A stretch of DNA of 64,000 bases from Streptomyces sp. NBC_00190 (GCF_036203305.1 NZ_CP108131.1:1984001-2048000); one strand, 5' to 3'. Positions 1 through 8,566 are shown, numbered from the stretch's first letter. Notes: a model not told the origin generated them from the letters alone. Numbers and translations: made by a program.

Positions 1-33
1 TGGCAGGGTCTGCAGCGCCACTTCCGCGCCTGA
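1..33 (+). CDS. 3' end of an upstream gene
   Basis: Frame 1 is open from the window edge and reads ten residues ending in RHFRA before a TGA at 31-33. Nothing about function can be said from this fragment. It lies 100 bases before the GntR gene on the same strand, so the two could be cotranscribed. It could also be a chance open frame, since ten codons is too short to prove coding. Confidence 0.35.
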   Translation, partial: WQGLQRHFRA

Positions 34-133
34 CCCGCGCTGCGTACGCTCGCCTGCGCCACCCGCCCGCCGCAGGCGCAGGCGCACGCCGCCCGCCGCA
101 TGCCGCCCCGCCCAGCCGTACGGAGAACCACCC

Positions 134-883
134 GTGACCGCCTTCGCCCCCGACTCCCTGGTGCTGAACCGGAAACTGCCCCTCTGGTACCAGGTGTCGC
201 AGTCGCTGCGCGCCTCGATACTCGGGCGCACCCCGGACGCCTCGCTGCGCCTGCCCACGGAGGAGCAGCTCGCCGAGCACTACGGGGTGAGCGTGCTGAC
301 CATGCGGCAAGCACTCAAGGAGCTGGAGGGCGAGGGCCTGATCAGCCGGCACCGGCGGCGCGGCACCTTCATCGAGCCGGGCGCGCTGCGCGGCGCCCCG
401 GTGCGGCTGCTGGGTTCGGTCGACGCGATCGTGGCGCAGCAGTCCGGCGACCGTACGACGATTCTCGGCCACGGGCGCACCGCCGTGTCCGGGGAGCTGC
501 TCGCGCACTTCCCGGACACGCCCGAGGTGGTCACCTACCGCCGGCTGCGGCACGACCGCGCGAGCGGCGAGCCGACGAACTGGGTGGAGAACGCGGTCCT
601 TCCCGAGTTCGCCGAAGCGGTGGATCTCGCCGATCTCGAACGGTGGCCGATGACGAAGGTCCTGCGGGACGTCGTCGGGGTGCGCATCAGCCGGATCACG
701 GACACGGTGGAGGCCCGGCTCGCCGACCCGGAGACGGCCGAGCTGCTCCAGGTCCCGCTGCTCAGCCCGATCCTGCACTACACGGGCGTGACCTACGACG
801 AGGACGGCCGGGTGGTGGACGTGGCGAGGATCCGCTACCGCGGCGACCGGTTCTCCTTCACGGTGACCGTCGACGCGCACTGA
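134..883 (+). CDS. GntR family regulator, HutC/UTRA type
   Basis: A 249-aa DNA-binding regulator. Residues about 15-80 form a GntR winged helix (LPTEEQLAEHYGVSVLTMRQ, then a GLI-RHRRRGTF wing), and residues about 95-245 form a UTRA ligand domain ending in the usual RYRGDRFSFTVTV strand. UTRA proteins sense small acids, sugars or amino acid derivatives and release DNA when bound. Start is GTG 134, seven bases after CGGAG. The ligand is unknown; the upstream gene, mostly outside the window, is the likeliest target. Confidence 0.9.
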   Translation: MTAFAPDSLVLNRKLPLWYQVSQSLRASILGRTPDASLRLPTEEQLAEHYGVSVLTMRQALKELEGEGLISRHRRRGTFIEPGALRGAPVRLLGSVDAIVAQQSGDRTTILGHGRTAVSGELLAHFPDTPEVVTYRRLRHDRASGEPTNWVENAVLPEFAEAVDLADLERWPMTKVLRDVVGVRISRITDTVEARLADPETAELLQVPLLSPILHYTGVTYDEDGRVVDVARIRYRGDRFSFTVTVDAH

Positions 884-913
884 GCGGCTGCGGCGGCACC
901 GCCCTGGAGCCTG

Positions 914-1075
914 CTACTTCTCGTCGTCCTCCGTGGTGCGCTCACCCTCCGCCTGGGACGGCGTCGTCCGCATCGTCTGGGGGTGCCGCTGCTTGCGCTG
1001 AGCCTCGTCCATGTCCTCTTCGAGCCGCTCACCCTCGGCCTGCGAAGGAGTCGAGTATTCGTCGTACTGACTCAT
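914..1075 (-). CDS. 53-aa acidic protein with two TPSQAEGER repeats
   Basis: A 53-aa, very hydrophilic, charged protein with no membrane segment. It carries the nine-residue motif TPSQAEGER twice, each followed two or three residues later by E/D-rich sequence, separated by a short basic linker (QRKQRH). Start is ATG 1075 after GAGGAGACGGTC, an excellent ribosome binding site. I have an impression of similar small Streptomyces proteins but no known function. It is divergent from the gene at 1205, with an AT-rich inverted repeat between them. Likely intrinsically disordered. Confidence 0.75.
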   Translation of the reverse strand: MSQYDEYSTPSQAEGERLEEDMDEAQRKQRHPQTMRTTPSQAEGERTTEDDEK

Positions 1076-1118
1076 GACCGTCTCCTCGGTCGATACGGAA
1101 CGCATGCGATGTACGCCC

Positions 1119-1139
1119 ATATAGGACTTATGCCTATAT
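1119..1139. promoter_or_regulatory. AT-rich inverted repeat between divergent genes
   Basis: ATATAGG and CCTATAT form a perfect 7-bp inverted repeat with a 7-bp spacer. The stretch is strikingly AT-rich for this genome and sits 44 bases upstream of the 53-aa repeat protein. It offers TATA-like -10 hexamers on both strands. It could be an operator, a promoter, or both. Confidence 0.5.
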
Positions 1140-1204
1140 AAGGAGCGTAGCGCTTCGGTCTCGGCGCAGCCCGGCCGCCGGATCCCGTCGCTACCATCGG
1201 CGGC

Positions 1205-2359
1205 GTGAGCGAAGACGTACCGCTGCTGGACGATCTGATGCCCTGGGCCGTGGGGAGCCTGCGCCTGGGCCGCGCCTGGGTGGCCGCGCCCGATCCGGCG
1301 GCCCTGCGCGCCCGCTGGGCGGCCCTGACCGGCGCCGAAGCCGCCGAGCGGGAGCGGCTGTTCCGCCCGAGCCGGGGCCGTACGCCCGCCGCCGGCGCGG
1401 CCGCGCTGCCCGGTCAGCGCTCGGCCACCGCCCGTTTCGCCGACGCGCCCGGCCCGTGCCCCGAGCCCGTACGAGTCCTGCGCGACCCCTTCGACGAGCA
1501 GTGGCTGCTGCCCGACCAGCGGCTCATCGACACGGCCCGCCCGGAGCTCTGGCGGGTCCTGGACGGGCATCAGCTGTTCACCGTCGAGACCCCCGACCTG
1601 CTGGTCACCCCGCACCTCCCGGCGGGCCGGCTCGGCCGGATCCGACCGCTGCACCGGCGTCCCGGCGGCGCCGAGCCGAATCTCGCCCCCGGCCTGCTGC
1701 CGCTGCTGGGCGAGCGGTACGGCGGCTGGGCGACCCCCCAGGACGTGCTGTGCTGGATCCTCGCGGCGGGCCGCCCCGGGCCGCGGGGGTACGAGGTCCC
1801 GCTCACCGCCGACCCGGAGCGCTGGCGGGCCGGGCTGGAGCTGGGCCACCGGCTGCTCGGCGTCCAGCTGCGCGGGGCCCGCGGCGGGGAACCGCCCCGG
1901 CTGCCCGGCGGGCGCCGCCCGTACGTCCGCTCGGCACTGGCGGCGTGGCCGCACGAGCTCGCGTACGACCCCGCGAGCGAGACGCTGGGCCTCGGCGGCG
2001 GGACCGTGTCCCCCGTACCGGCCGGCGCGTGGGAGTACGAGGTGCAGGGCGCCCGCGTGCTGGAGGCGTGGCTCGCCGCCCGCGGCGCGCACCGCGACCC
2101 GGCCGCCGACGGGCTGGAGGCGCTCGGCCCGGCCGAATGGCCGCAAGCCTGGACCTCGGAGCTGCTGGCCCTGGTCACGACCCTGGCGCTGCTGGCCGAT
2201 CTGGCCCCGGAGCGGGCCGCGTTCGAGCCGGGTCCGGGGCTGTCCGCCGACGAGCTGCGCGCGGCCGGGGTGCTGCCTCCGCCGCGCTGGGCCAGGCGTC
2301 CGGCCTCGGTCCTGGACCACCAGGAGGAGGGCCCGGGCGGGCAGTTCGCCCTGCTCTGA
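1205..2359 (+). CDS. Orphan type ISP restriction-modification-like domain protein
   Basis: A 384-aa protein whose residues about 95-140 (PVRVLRDPFDEQWLLPDQ, then RLIDTARPELWRV) match the pattern of the C-terminal specificity domain of type ISP restriction-modification enzymes (PFDxxW, RLIDxxRPELW). It lacks the helicase, nuclease and methyltransferase motifs (no GxGxF, no NPPY) of full-length type ISP enzymes, which exceed 1500 aa. Actinobacterial stand-alone versions are usually annotated as type ISP enzymes, but restriction activity is unlikely. GTG 1205 has no Shine-Dalgarno; TACCAT at 1192-1197 lies exactly 7 nt upstream, so the mRNA may be leaderless. Confidence 0.65.
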   Translation: MSEDVPLLDDLMPWAVGSLRLGRAWVAAPDPAALRARWAALTGAEAAERERLFRPSRGRTPAAGAAALPGQRSATARFADAPGPCPEPVRVLRDPFDEQWLLPDQRLIDTARPELWRVLDGHQLFTVETPDLLVTPHLPAGRLGRIRPLHRRPGGAEPNLAPGLLPLLGERYGGWATPQDVLCWILAAGRPGPRGYEVPLTADPERWRAGLELGHRLLGVQLRGARGGEPPRLPGGRRPYVRSALAAWPHELAYDPASETLGLGGGTVSPVPAGAWEYEVQGARVLEAWLAARGAHRDPAADGLEALGPAEWPQAWTSELLALVTTLALLADLAPERAAFEPGPGLSADELRAAGVLPPPRWARRPASVLDHQEEGPGGQFALL

Positions 2360-2431
2360 CGTCGGCGCCCGGAGCCCGGCCCCGGCCCGTCGGCCCCCGG
2401 CCGCCGTACAGGAGGGATCCGGACAGGAGGG

Positions 2432-3160
2432 TTACGGACCCCACGCCCCCAGCAGCCGCGACATCGCGCGGTCGAACGCCGCGACCAGATCGGGCCCCGC
2501 CTCGGTGATCGGCACGGCGCCGCCCGTGAGGGCCGCCGCCAGCCGCGGGTACTGCCCGGTGGCCAGCCGCGAGCCGATCCACGCCGCCCGTACGCCCTGC
2601 TCCTCGGCCTCGCTCCAGGGCAGCGCCCGGGCCCGCTCGGCCAGCGCCAGCTCGCCCGCCACATAGGTGGACACCATGCCGTTGACCGCGGCGACCAGCT
2701 CCAGCTTCTCGCCGTCCGGCACGGCCAGCGGCGCCAGGCAGTCCAGGCTGTGCTCCAGGTACCGCAGGGCGTTGGGGCTGAAGCCGTGGACGGGGCTCAG
2801 CAGCCGGGGCAGCCACGGGTGCCGGTGCATCAGCGCCCGCGTCTGGCGGGCCAGCGCGAGCAGATCGGCCTGCCAGTCGCCGGTCGGCGCGGTGAACTCG
2901 TACTCCCCGCTGACCGCGTCGACCATCAGCTCGTACAGGTCCTCCTTGCGCGGCACGTAGTTGTACAGGGACATCGTCCCGGCGCCGATCCCGGCCGCCA
3001 CCCGTCGCATGGAGACGGACTCGATCCCCTCCTCGTCGGCGATCCGCACCGCCTCGGCGGCGATCGACTCGCGGCTGTGCGCGGGCCGGGGTCCGCGGCC
3101 GGCCCGCTGCGGGCGGGCCCAGATCACTTCGGGTTCAGCGGGTCGCCCGCCGGCAGTCAT
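2432..3160 (-). CDS. TetR/AcrR family repressor of the divergent ABC exporter
   Basis: A 242-aa regulator with an N-terminal TetR helix-turn-helix at residues about 30-75 (IADEEGIESVSMRRVAAG, then GTMSLYNYVPRKEDLYELM) and a TetR_C ligand domain. It is divergent from the ABC exporter genes at 3234-4993. A perfect 17-bp palindrome lies in the 73-bp gap between the two start codons and a near copy lies just inside the ABC gene. The arrangement argues that it represses itself and the exporter and is released by an exported compound. Start ATG 3160 follows GAGGTGATC. Confidence 0.88.
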   Translation of the reverse strand: MTAGGRPAEPEVIWARPQRAGRGPRPAHSRESIAAEAVRIADEEGIESVSMRRVAAGIGAGTMSLYNYVPRKEDLYELMVDAVSGEYEFTAPTGDWQADLLALARQTRALMHRHPWLPRLLSPVHGFSPNALRYLEHSLDCLAPLAVPDGEKLELVAAVNGMVSTYVAGELALAERARALPWSEAEEQGVRAAWIGSRLATGQYPRLAAALTGGAVPITEAGPDLVAAFDRAMSRLLGAWGP

Positions 3161-3197
3161 CGCTCAGATCACCTCGTCGTCTCGCCACCATCTTAGT

Positions 3198-3214
3198 TAC
3201 GTACGCCGTACGTA
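3198..3214. promoter_or_regulatory. TetR-type operator 1
   Basis: TACGTACG-C-CGTACGTA is a perfect 17-bp palindrome. It overlaps the -35 position of the rightward promoter (-10 TAGGGT at 3221-3226) and lies next to a TAAGAT -10-like hexamer on the minus strand (3190-3195) serving the regulator. Binding here would shut both promoters. Confidence 0.75.
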
Positions 3215-3220
3215 GTGAGG

Positions 3221-3226
3221 TAGGGT
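3221..3226 (+). promoter_or_regulatory. -10 element of a likely leaderless ABC exporter mRNA
   Basis: TAGGGT lies 7 nt before ATG 3234, so transcription should begin at or next to the A of the start codon. No Shine-Dalgarno is present, consistent with a leaderless message. Confidence 0.5.
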
Positions 3227-3233
3227 GCCGCAC

Positions 3234-4196
3234 ATGACAACTACGTACGCCGTACTTAGTGAAGGCTTGGAGAAGAACTACGGGCAGGTCCATGCCCTGC
3301 GCGGCCTCGATCTCGCCGTGCCCGAGGGCACGGTCTGCGGTCTCCTCGGCCCCAACGGCGCGGGCAAGACCACCGCCGTCCGGATCCTCACCACCCTCAC
3401 CGCACCCACCGGCGGCCGCGCCCTCGTCGCCGGCCACGACGTCACCCGCGACCCCGCAGTCGTCCGCCGCGCCATCGGGGTCACCGGCCAGTACGCCTCC
3501 GTCGACGGGGATCTGACGGGCCGGGAGAACCTGCGGCTCTTCGCCCGCCTCGCCGGACTGCGCGGCTCCGCCGGCCGGGACCGCGCCGACGGGCTGCTGG
3601 AGCGCTTCGGACTCGGCGAGGCCGCCGACCGGATGGCCGGCACGTGGTCGGGCGGCATGAAGCGGCGCCTGGACCTGGCCGCCGGGCTGATCACCCGCCC
3701 CCGCGTGCTCTTCCTGGACGAGCCGACCACCGGCCTGGATCCGGCGGCCCGCGAGCAGATCTGGACCGCGGTACGGGACCTCGCCGCGGAGGGCACCACG
3801 GTGCTGCTGACCACCCAGTACCTGGAGGAGGCCGACCGGCTCGCCGACGACATCGTCGTCGTCGACCGCGGCCGGGCCGTCGCCACCGGCACCCCGGCGG
3901 AACTGAAGGCCCGGATCGGCGCCTACGCCGAGGTCGCCGTCACCGCGCGCGAGGCACTGGCCGGCGCCGCCGTCGTACTGGACCAGCTCACCGGCGGCCG
4001 GCCGACGCTCGACGAGGAACGGCTCACCGCCGGTGTCACCGTGCTCGACCCCGGCCTCACCCTGCCCCGGATCATCCGCGCGCTCGACACGGCCGGCGTC
4101 CCGGTCACCGACGCGAGCCTGCGCCCGCCCACCCTCGACGAGGTGTTCCTGCGCCTCACCCGCGTCCCCGCGGCCCGGAAGGAGAACGCGGCATGA
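3234..4196 (+). CDS. ABC transporter ATP-binding protein, DrrA-like
   Basis: A 320-aa ATPase of a drug-type ABC exporter. Walker A is GPNGAGKTT, the Q loop follows VTGQYA, the signature is WSGGMKRRLD and Walker B is VLFLDEPTTGLD; the C-terminal 80 residues are the DrrA-type extension ending in TLDEVFLRLT. Start ATG 3234 is preferred to GTG 3225 because of the -10 spacing. The stop overlaps the permease start (ATGA), so the two are translationally coupled. Regulated by the divergent TetR protein. Substrate unknown; daunorubicin-resistance-like pumps export polycyclic antibiotics. Confidence 0.93.
   Translation: MTTTYAVLSEGLEKNYGQVHALRGLDLAVPEGTVCGLLGPNGAGKTTAVRILTTLTAPTGGRALVAGHDVTRDPAVVRRAIGVTGQYASVDGDLTGRENLRLFARLAGLRGSAGRDRADGLLERFGLGEAADRMAGTWSGGMKRRLDLAAGLITRPRVLFLDEPTTGLDPAAREQIWTAVRDLAAEGTTVLLTTQYLEEADRLADDIVVVDRGRAVATGTPAELKARIGAYAEVAVTAREALAGAAVVLDQLTGGRPTLDEERLTAGVTVLDPGLTLPRIIRALDTAGVPVTDASLRPPTLDEVFLRLTRVPAARKENAA
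3242..3258. promoter_or_regulatory. TetR-type operator 2, inside the ABC gene
   Basis: TACGTACG-C-CGTACTTA differs from operator 1 at a single position and is spaced 44 bp from it, about four helical turns. It falls within codons 3-9 of the ABC ATPase gene, downstream of the predicted transcription start, so it could act as a roadblock or support cooperative binding. Confidence 0.65.
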
Positions 4197-4993
4197 GCAC
4201 CGTGCTGTCCGACGGCGGAGCCGTCCTCACCCGCCAGCTCCAGAAGGCCCGGCACGCCCCGGCGCTGCTGATCCTCACCCAGACCATGCCGATCACCATG
4301 CTGCTCTTCTTCGGCTACGTCTTCGGCAGCGCGCTCGCCATGCCGGGCACGGAGTACCGCGAGTTCCTGGTTCCCGGACTCCTCGCCGCGACCTCCGCGA
4401 ACGGCCTGATGACGGGCATGTTCACCGCCGCGCAGGACGCCCACCGCGGGGTGATGGACCGCTTCCGGACCCTGCCGATGAGCCGCAGCGCCGTCCCGCT
4501 CGGACAGACCGCCGCGGACCTGCTCACCACCGGCGTCTCCATGGTGCCCCTGATGCTGGTGGGGCTGGCGATGGGCTGGCGCGTCGAGAACGGCCTGCCG
4601 GGCGCGCTCGGCGCCCTGGGCCTGCTCCTGCTGTTCCGCTTCGCCACCGCGTGGGTGGGGACCTACCTCGGCCTGGTGAGCAGGAGCGAGGAGGCGGCGG
4701 GGCAGCTCGGCAGCGCCACCTTCGTCCTGCCGATGCTGTCCAGCGCGTACCTGCCGACCGCCGGGCTCCCCGCCTGGCTGCGTACGGTCGCCGAGTGGAA
4801 CCCGATCAGCGCCGTCGCGACCGGCGTCCGCGAACTGTGCGGAAACGTCGGCGGCGGGGCGGCCGAGGCCGCGGCGGGCGCCGCCTGGCCGGCCGCGCAT
4901 CCGGTGGCCGGTGCGCTGCTCTGGTCGGCGCTGCTGCTCGTGCTGTTCGTGCCGCTCGCGACACGGCGGTTCGCCCGGGGCACGGCGGGCTGA
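4193..4993 (+). CDS. ABC-2 type exporter permease
   Basis: A 266-aa membrane protein with about six hydrophobic segments (for example LLILTQTMPITMLLFFGYVF near residue 25), as in DrrB/ABC-2 permeases. It shares four bases with the upstream ATPase gene and would form a two-plus-two exporter with it. The motif AEWNPISAVATGVREL near the C-terminus is typical of the family. Control should come from the twin TetR operators. Confidence 0.92.
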   Translation: MSTVLSDGGAVLTRQLQKARHAPALLILTQTMPITMLLFFGYVFGSALAMPGTEYREFLVPGLLAATSANGLMTGMFTAAQDAHRGVMDRFRTLPMSRSAVPLGQTAADLLTTGVSMVPLMLVGLAMGWRVENGLPGALGALGLLLLFRFATAWVGTYLGLVSRSEEAAGQLGSATFVLPMLSSAYLPTAGLPAWLRTVAEWNPISAVATGVRELCGNVGGGAAEAAAGAAWPAAHPVAGALLWSALLLVLFVPLATRRFARGTAG

Positions 4994-5045
4994 CATCCCG
5001 GGGGGGGGTGACAGGCTGGGGTCGGACGGGATAGGCATCGGTGCC

Positions 5046-6257
5046 ATGAACACCGAAAGCGCCGCGCCCGAACCGCTCCCCCTCGCCGGCATCACCGTCG
5101 TCGCCGTCGAACAGGCCGTCTCGGCCCCCTTCGCCACCCGTCAGCTCGCCGACCTCGGCGCCCGGGTGGTCAAGGTCGAGCGCCCCGACGGCGGCGACTT
5201 CGCGCGCGCCTACGACACCGCCGCGCACGGCCTCGCCTCGCACTTCGTGTGGGCCAACCGCGGCAAGGAGTCGATCGCGCTCGATCTGAAGGACCCACGC
5301 GGCCGGGAGGTCCTGCACGGCCTGCTGGCCGGCGCCGACGTGTTCGTGCAGAACCTCGCGCAGGGCGCCGCGGCCCGGCTCGGGCTCGACTCGGCCGCGC
5401 TGTGCGCGCGTTACCCGCGGCTGGTCGCCGTGGACGTGTCCGGCTACGGCGCCGAGGGCCCGTACGCCCACAAGCGCGCCTACGACATGCTCGTGCAGTG
5501 CGAGGCGGGCCTGGTCTCGGTGACCGGAACGCCGGAGCAGCCCGTCAAGGCGGGGATCCCGGCGGCGGACATCGCAGCGGCCACGTACGCCTTCTCGGGG
5601 GTCCTCGCCGCCCTGCTGCGCCGCGGGATCACCGGGCGCGGGGGCAGGGTGGAGGTGTCCATGCTGGACGCGCTCGCCGAGTGGATGGGGCATCCGCTGC
5701 ACCACACGATGCACGGCGGGGAGCAGCCCGTGCGCACCGGCCTCGCCCATGCCGTGATCGCACCCTACGACGCCTACACGACGGCCGACGGGGACCGGGT
5801 GCTGCTGTCGGTGCAGAACGACCGGGAATGGCGGCGCCTCGCGCAACAGGTGCTGGACCGGCCGGAGTTGGCCGAGGACCCGGCGTACGCGACGAACGCG
5901 GCGCGCACCGCCAACCGGGAGAAGACCGACGCGGTGGTGGCGCAGGCACTGGGCGGGCTGGGCGCGGACGAGGCGATCGGGCGGCTGGAGGCGGCGGGCA
6001 TCGCCTGCGCGCGGCTGAACTCGGTGGCCCAGCTGGCCGCGCATCCGCAGCTGGCGGCCCGGGACCGCTGGCGGGAGGTGGGATCACCGGCCGGTCCGCT
6101 GCGGGCCCTGTTGCCTCCGATCGGGCTGCCGGGCGGCGCGGCACCGCACATGGGTGCGGTGCCCGCGCTGGGTGAGCACACCGATGACCTCTTGCGCGCC
6201 CTGGGGATGGCGGGCGCACAGATCTCGGAACTGCGCCGGGACGGTGTGATCGCGTAG
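5046..6257 (+). CDS. Class III (CaiB/BaiF) CoA transferase
   Basis: A 403-aa enzyme that moves CoA between carboxylic acids. The N-terminus has the nucleotide-binding-like LADLGARVVKVERPDGGD, followed by NRGKESIALDLKDPRGREVL, and the predicted catalytic Asp lies in the KRAYDMLVQ segment after DVSGYGAEGP. Length matches the family. ATG 5046 has no clear Shine-Dalgarno; TAGGCA at 5032-5037 would allow a leaderless message. The substrate pair cannot be read from the sequence; formyl-CoA, carnitine, bile acid or itaconate/mesaconate-type acids are options. Confidence 0.9.
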   Translation: MNTESAAPEPLPLAGITVVAVEQAVSAPFATRQLADLGARVVKVERPDGGDFARAYDTAAHGLASHFVWANRGKESIALDLKDPRGREVLHGLLAGADVFVQNLAQGAAARLGLDSAALCARYPRLVAVDVSGYGAEGPYAHKRAYDMLVQCEAGLVSVTGTPEQPVKAGIPAADIAAATYAFSGVLAALLRRGITGRGGRVEVSMLDALAEWMGHPLHHTMHGGEQPVRTGLAHAVIAPYDAYTTADGDRVLLSVQNDREWRRLAQQVLDRPELAEDPAYATNAARTANREKTDAVVAQALGGLGADEAIGRLEAAGIACARLNSVAQLAAHPQLAARDRWREVGSPAGPLRALLPPIGLPGGAAPHMGAVPALGEHTDDLLRALGMAGAQISELRRDGVIA

Positions 6258-6308
6258 GGCCGGGTGGCCGGATGCCGGAAGGGCGAACGGCTGCGGGTGC
6301 GGGGCCTG

Positions 6309-6578
6309 TTACGAACGGCGGCTGCCGAAGAGCGTGCGACGCAGACGGCGCAGCGGCGCGAAGAGCGAGACGCGCGCGCTCCGGCTCCGCAGACGGTGCG
6401 TGTGGTCGCGGGAGGTGAGCTCGCGCATCAGCAGCGTCGCCTCCGCGGTCTCCCGGTGCGGGACGGCGGGTCCGCCCAGCACGGCGAGATGGCGGTCGAG
6501 GCGCGAGCTGGTCGCACTGCTGCCGCAGGTGATGGCAGGCACGCGAGGCGGCCTGCTGCGCATTGCTATCTGTTCCAT
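6309..6578 (-). CDS. Small basic protein of unknown function
   Basis: An 89-aa arginine-rich protein (C-terminus RLRRTLFGSRRS) starting MEQIAMRSRPPRVPAIT. Start ATG 6578 follows GGGGAGAGATC, a strong ribosome binding site. It contains one cysteine (ITCGSSATSS) and no membrane segment. I do not recognise a domain. It stands alone on the minus strand between the CoA transferase and the kinase gene, so it probably has its own promoter. Confidence 0.6.
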   Translation of the reverse strand: MEQIAMRSRPPRVPAITCGSSATSSRLDRHLAVLGGPAVPHRETAEATLLMRELTSRDHTHRLRSRSARVSLFAPLRRLRRTLFGSRRS

Positions 6579-6868
6579 GATCTCTCCCCACCCGTACGAG
6601 GGCACCCGGCCCGGGCAGGTTAACCCTATCGCCCCCGCGTCGCGCGCGGGTATCCCGGTGGTGTGAATTACCCGTGTGGCGACGGGGAGTTGACGATTAC
6701 TCAGCGCAGTTGCCCGTCACTCTCCGCACAGAGACCGGCACGGAAATCACGCTCTGGAAGACCTAGGCGCCAGTCCCGTCACGACAGGGGCCACTTGGCG
6801 CGCGCTGCGCTAACTTGGAGTGACCGATCGATGACACATGGGCGCACAGAAGCATTCGGGGGGCTCGC

Positions 6869-8566
6869 GTGAGTGAGGAATCCAACTCCGATCGTGTCAT
6901 CTCGGGCCGCTACCGGCTGCTGGAACAGATCGGCCGCGGCGGGATGGGCATCGTGTGGCGGGCCCGGGACGAGGTCCTGGCCCGCGACGTCGCCGTCAAG
7001 GAGGTACGGGCGCCCGCCGGGATCGAGCCCGCCGAACTGCGGCGGATGTACCGGCGGCTGGAGCGGGAGGCCTGGGCGGCGGCGCGGGTCACGCACCGTG
7101 GGGTCGTCACGGTCTACGACGTGGCCTCCGAGGACGGCCGGCCGTGGATCGTGATGGAGCTGGTGCGCGGGCTGACGCTGGCCGACGTACTGGAGGCCGA
7201 GGGGCCGCTGACCCCGCAGCGCGCCGCGCACCTCGGGGAACAGGTGCTCGCCGCGCTGCGCTCCGCGCACGACTCGGGGGTGCTGCACCGGGACGTGAAG
7301 CCCGGGAACGTGCTGATCGCCAATGACGGCCGGGTGGTGCTGAGCGATTTCGGGATCGCGAGCCTGGAGGGGTCCTCGGCGATCACGATGACGGGCGAGG
7401 TGGTCGGCTCTCCCGAGTTCGTGGCGCCGGAGCGGGTGCTGGGGCGCGATCCGGGACCCGAGTCCGACCTGTGGTCGCTCGGGATCATGCTGTACGCGGC
7501 CGTCGAAGGGGTTTCGCCGTTCCGGCGGGCGACCGCGCCGGCCACGCTGCGGGCCGTGGTGGACGAGGAGTTGCCGCCGCCTCGCCGGGCCGGGCCGCTG
7601 GAGCCCGTACTGGAGGGGCTGCTGCGCAAGGACCCGGCCGAGCGGCTGTCCGCGACGGAGGCCACCCGGATGCTGCGGGTGGTGGGCGCGGGCGGGACCG
7701 TACGGGCCTCGGGCGGGCCGGTGTCCGGGCCGGACTCGCCGACGGCCGCCGCGCATCATCATCACCACCGGCAGGAGTCGCAGCGGTCGCCGTACGGGGA
7801 ACCCACGCCGCCGGTACCGGGGCCTGCCTCGGAGCGGATCCGGGAGCCGGGGCCCGGGGCGGCGCCCCGCCAGGGCCGGGCCGGGGCGGTGCTCACGGCC
7901 GGGATCGTGGTGCTGCTGCTGGCGCTGGTCGCGCTGGGGTGGCTGCTGCTGAAGGACCGTGAGGGCGACGACCGCGGAGGCGCCGGCCCGGCCGGCCCGG
8001 CGACCACCGCCCAGGCCGTCACCACTGCCGCCTCCGCCGCCCCGTCCGCCTCGGCGTCGCCCTCGGCCCCGGCTTCGGCGTCGGCGTCCGCCTCCCCCGC
8101 CCAGCACGTGTCGGTGTACGTCGACACCGTGCGCGCCTCCTACAGCGGCGGCTGCCCGCCGCCCCCGGAGCGCGCGCCCTCCTTCACCGCCACCGTCGAG
8201 GTGGAGCGCACCCCCGTCGAGCTGGAGTACCGCTGGGCCACGCGGAGCGGGAAGACCTCCGGCCCCGGCTGGCGGTCCGTCACGTACGAGGAGGGCGGGC
8301 CGAGGAGCCGGCGGCTGGAGCACACCGAGCTCACGCACGTGCCGGACGCGGTGTTCGAGGACGCGGTCCGGCTGGAGGTGCGGGGGCCCGCGGAGGTGGC
8401 CACCCAGTGGGTGGGGACCTCCGTGACCTGCGAGAAGGAGACCCCGACGAGCGGGGTCCCCTCGCCTGGCGCGAGTACGTCGACGACCCCGTCGGCAGAG
8501 CTGCCGACGGAGCCTTCCGTCAGTTCGCCGGCCGCTCAGGCGGCGTTGGTGAAGACCGGCAGGTAG
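6869..8566 (+). CDS. Membrane-anchored Ser/Thr protein kinase (PASTA-less Pkn type)
   Basis: A 565-aa Hanks-type kinase. The glycine loop is IGRGGMG (residues 21-27), the ATP lysine is in VAVKEV (Lys44), the catalytic loop is HRDVKPGNVL, the metal motif is DFGIA and the activation segment ends in APE. An alanine/proline/histidine-rich linker leads to one transmembrane helix at about 343-360, then an Ala/Ser linker and an extracellular domain of about 150 residues with two cysteines (GGCPPPP and SVTCEKE) that looks Ig-like, not PASTA. Start is GTG 6869 after GGGGGG. The 3' end overlaps the convergent esterase gene by 31 bp. Confidence 0.92.
   Translation: MSEESNSDRVISGRYRLLEQIGRGGMGIVWRARDEVLARDVAVKEVRAPAGIEPAELRRMYRRLEREAWAAARVTHRGVVTVYDVASEDGRPWIVMELVRGLTLADVLEAEGPLTPQRAAHLGEQVLAALRSAHDSGVLHRDVKPGNVLIANDGRVVLSDFGIASLEGSSAITMTGEVVGSPEFVAPERVLGRDPGPESDLWSLGIMLYAAVEGVSPFRRATAPATLRAVVDEELPPPRRAGPLEPVLEGLLRKDPAERLSATEATRMLRVVGAGGTVRASGGPVSGPDSPTAAAHHHHHRQESQRSPYGEPTPPVPGPASERIREPGPGAAPRQGRAGAVLTAGIVVLLLALVALGWLLLKDREGDDRGGAGPAGPATTAQAVTTAASAAPSASASPSAPASASASASPAQHVSVYVDTVRASYSGGCPPPPERAPSFTATVEVERTPVELEYRWATRSGKTSGPGWRSVTYEEGGPRSRRLEHTELTHVPDAVFEDAVRLEVRGPAEVATQWVGTSVTCEKETPTSGVPSPGASTSTTPSAELPTEPSVSSPAAQAALVKTGR

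Noticed and set aside
914..2320. A 468-codon minus-strand frame across 914-2320
   Set aside because: Only its last 53 codons, from ATG 1075, look real. The rest is antisense to the type ISP-like gene and is Arg/Gly/Ala shadow sequence typical of high-GC DNA.
6869..8566. PASTA-type PknB kinase
   Set aside because: The extracellular part is a single cysteine-containing domain without PASTA repeats, so the gene was not named pknB.
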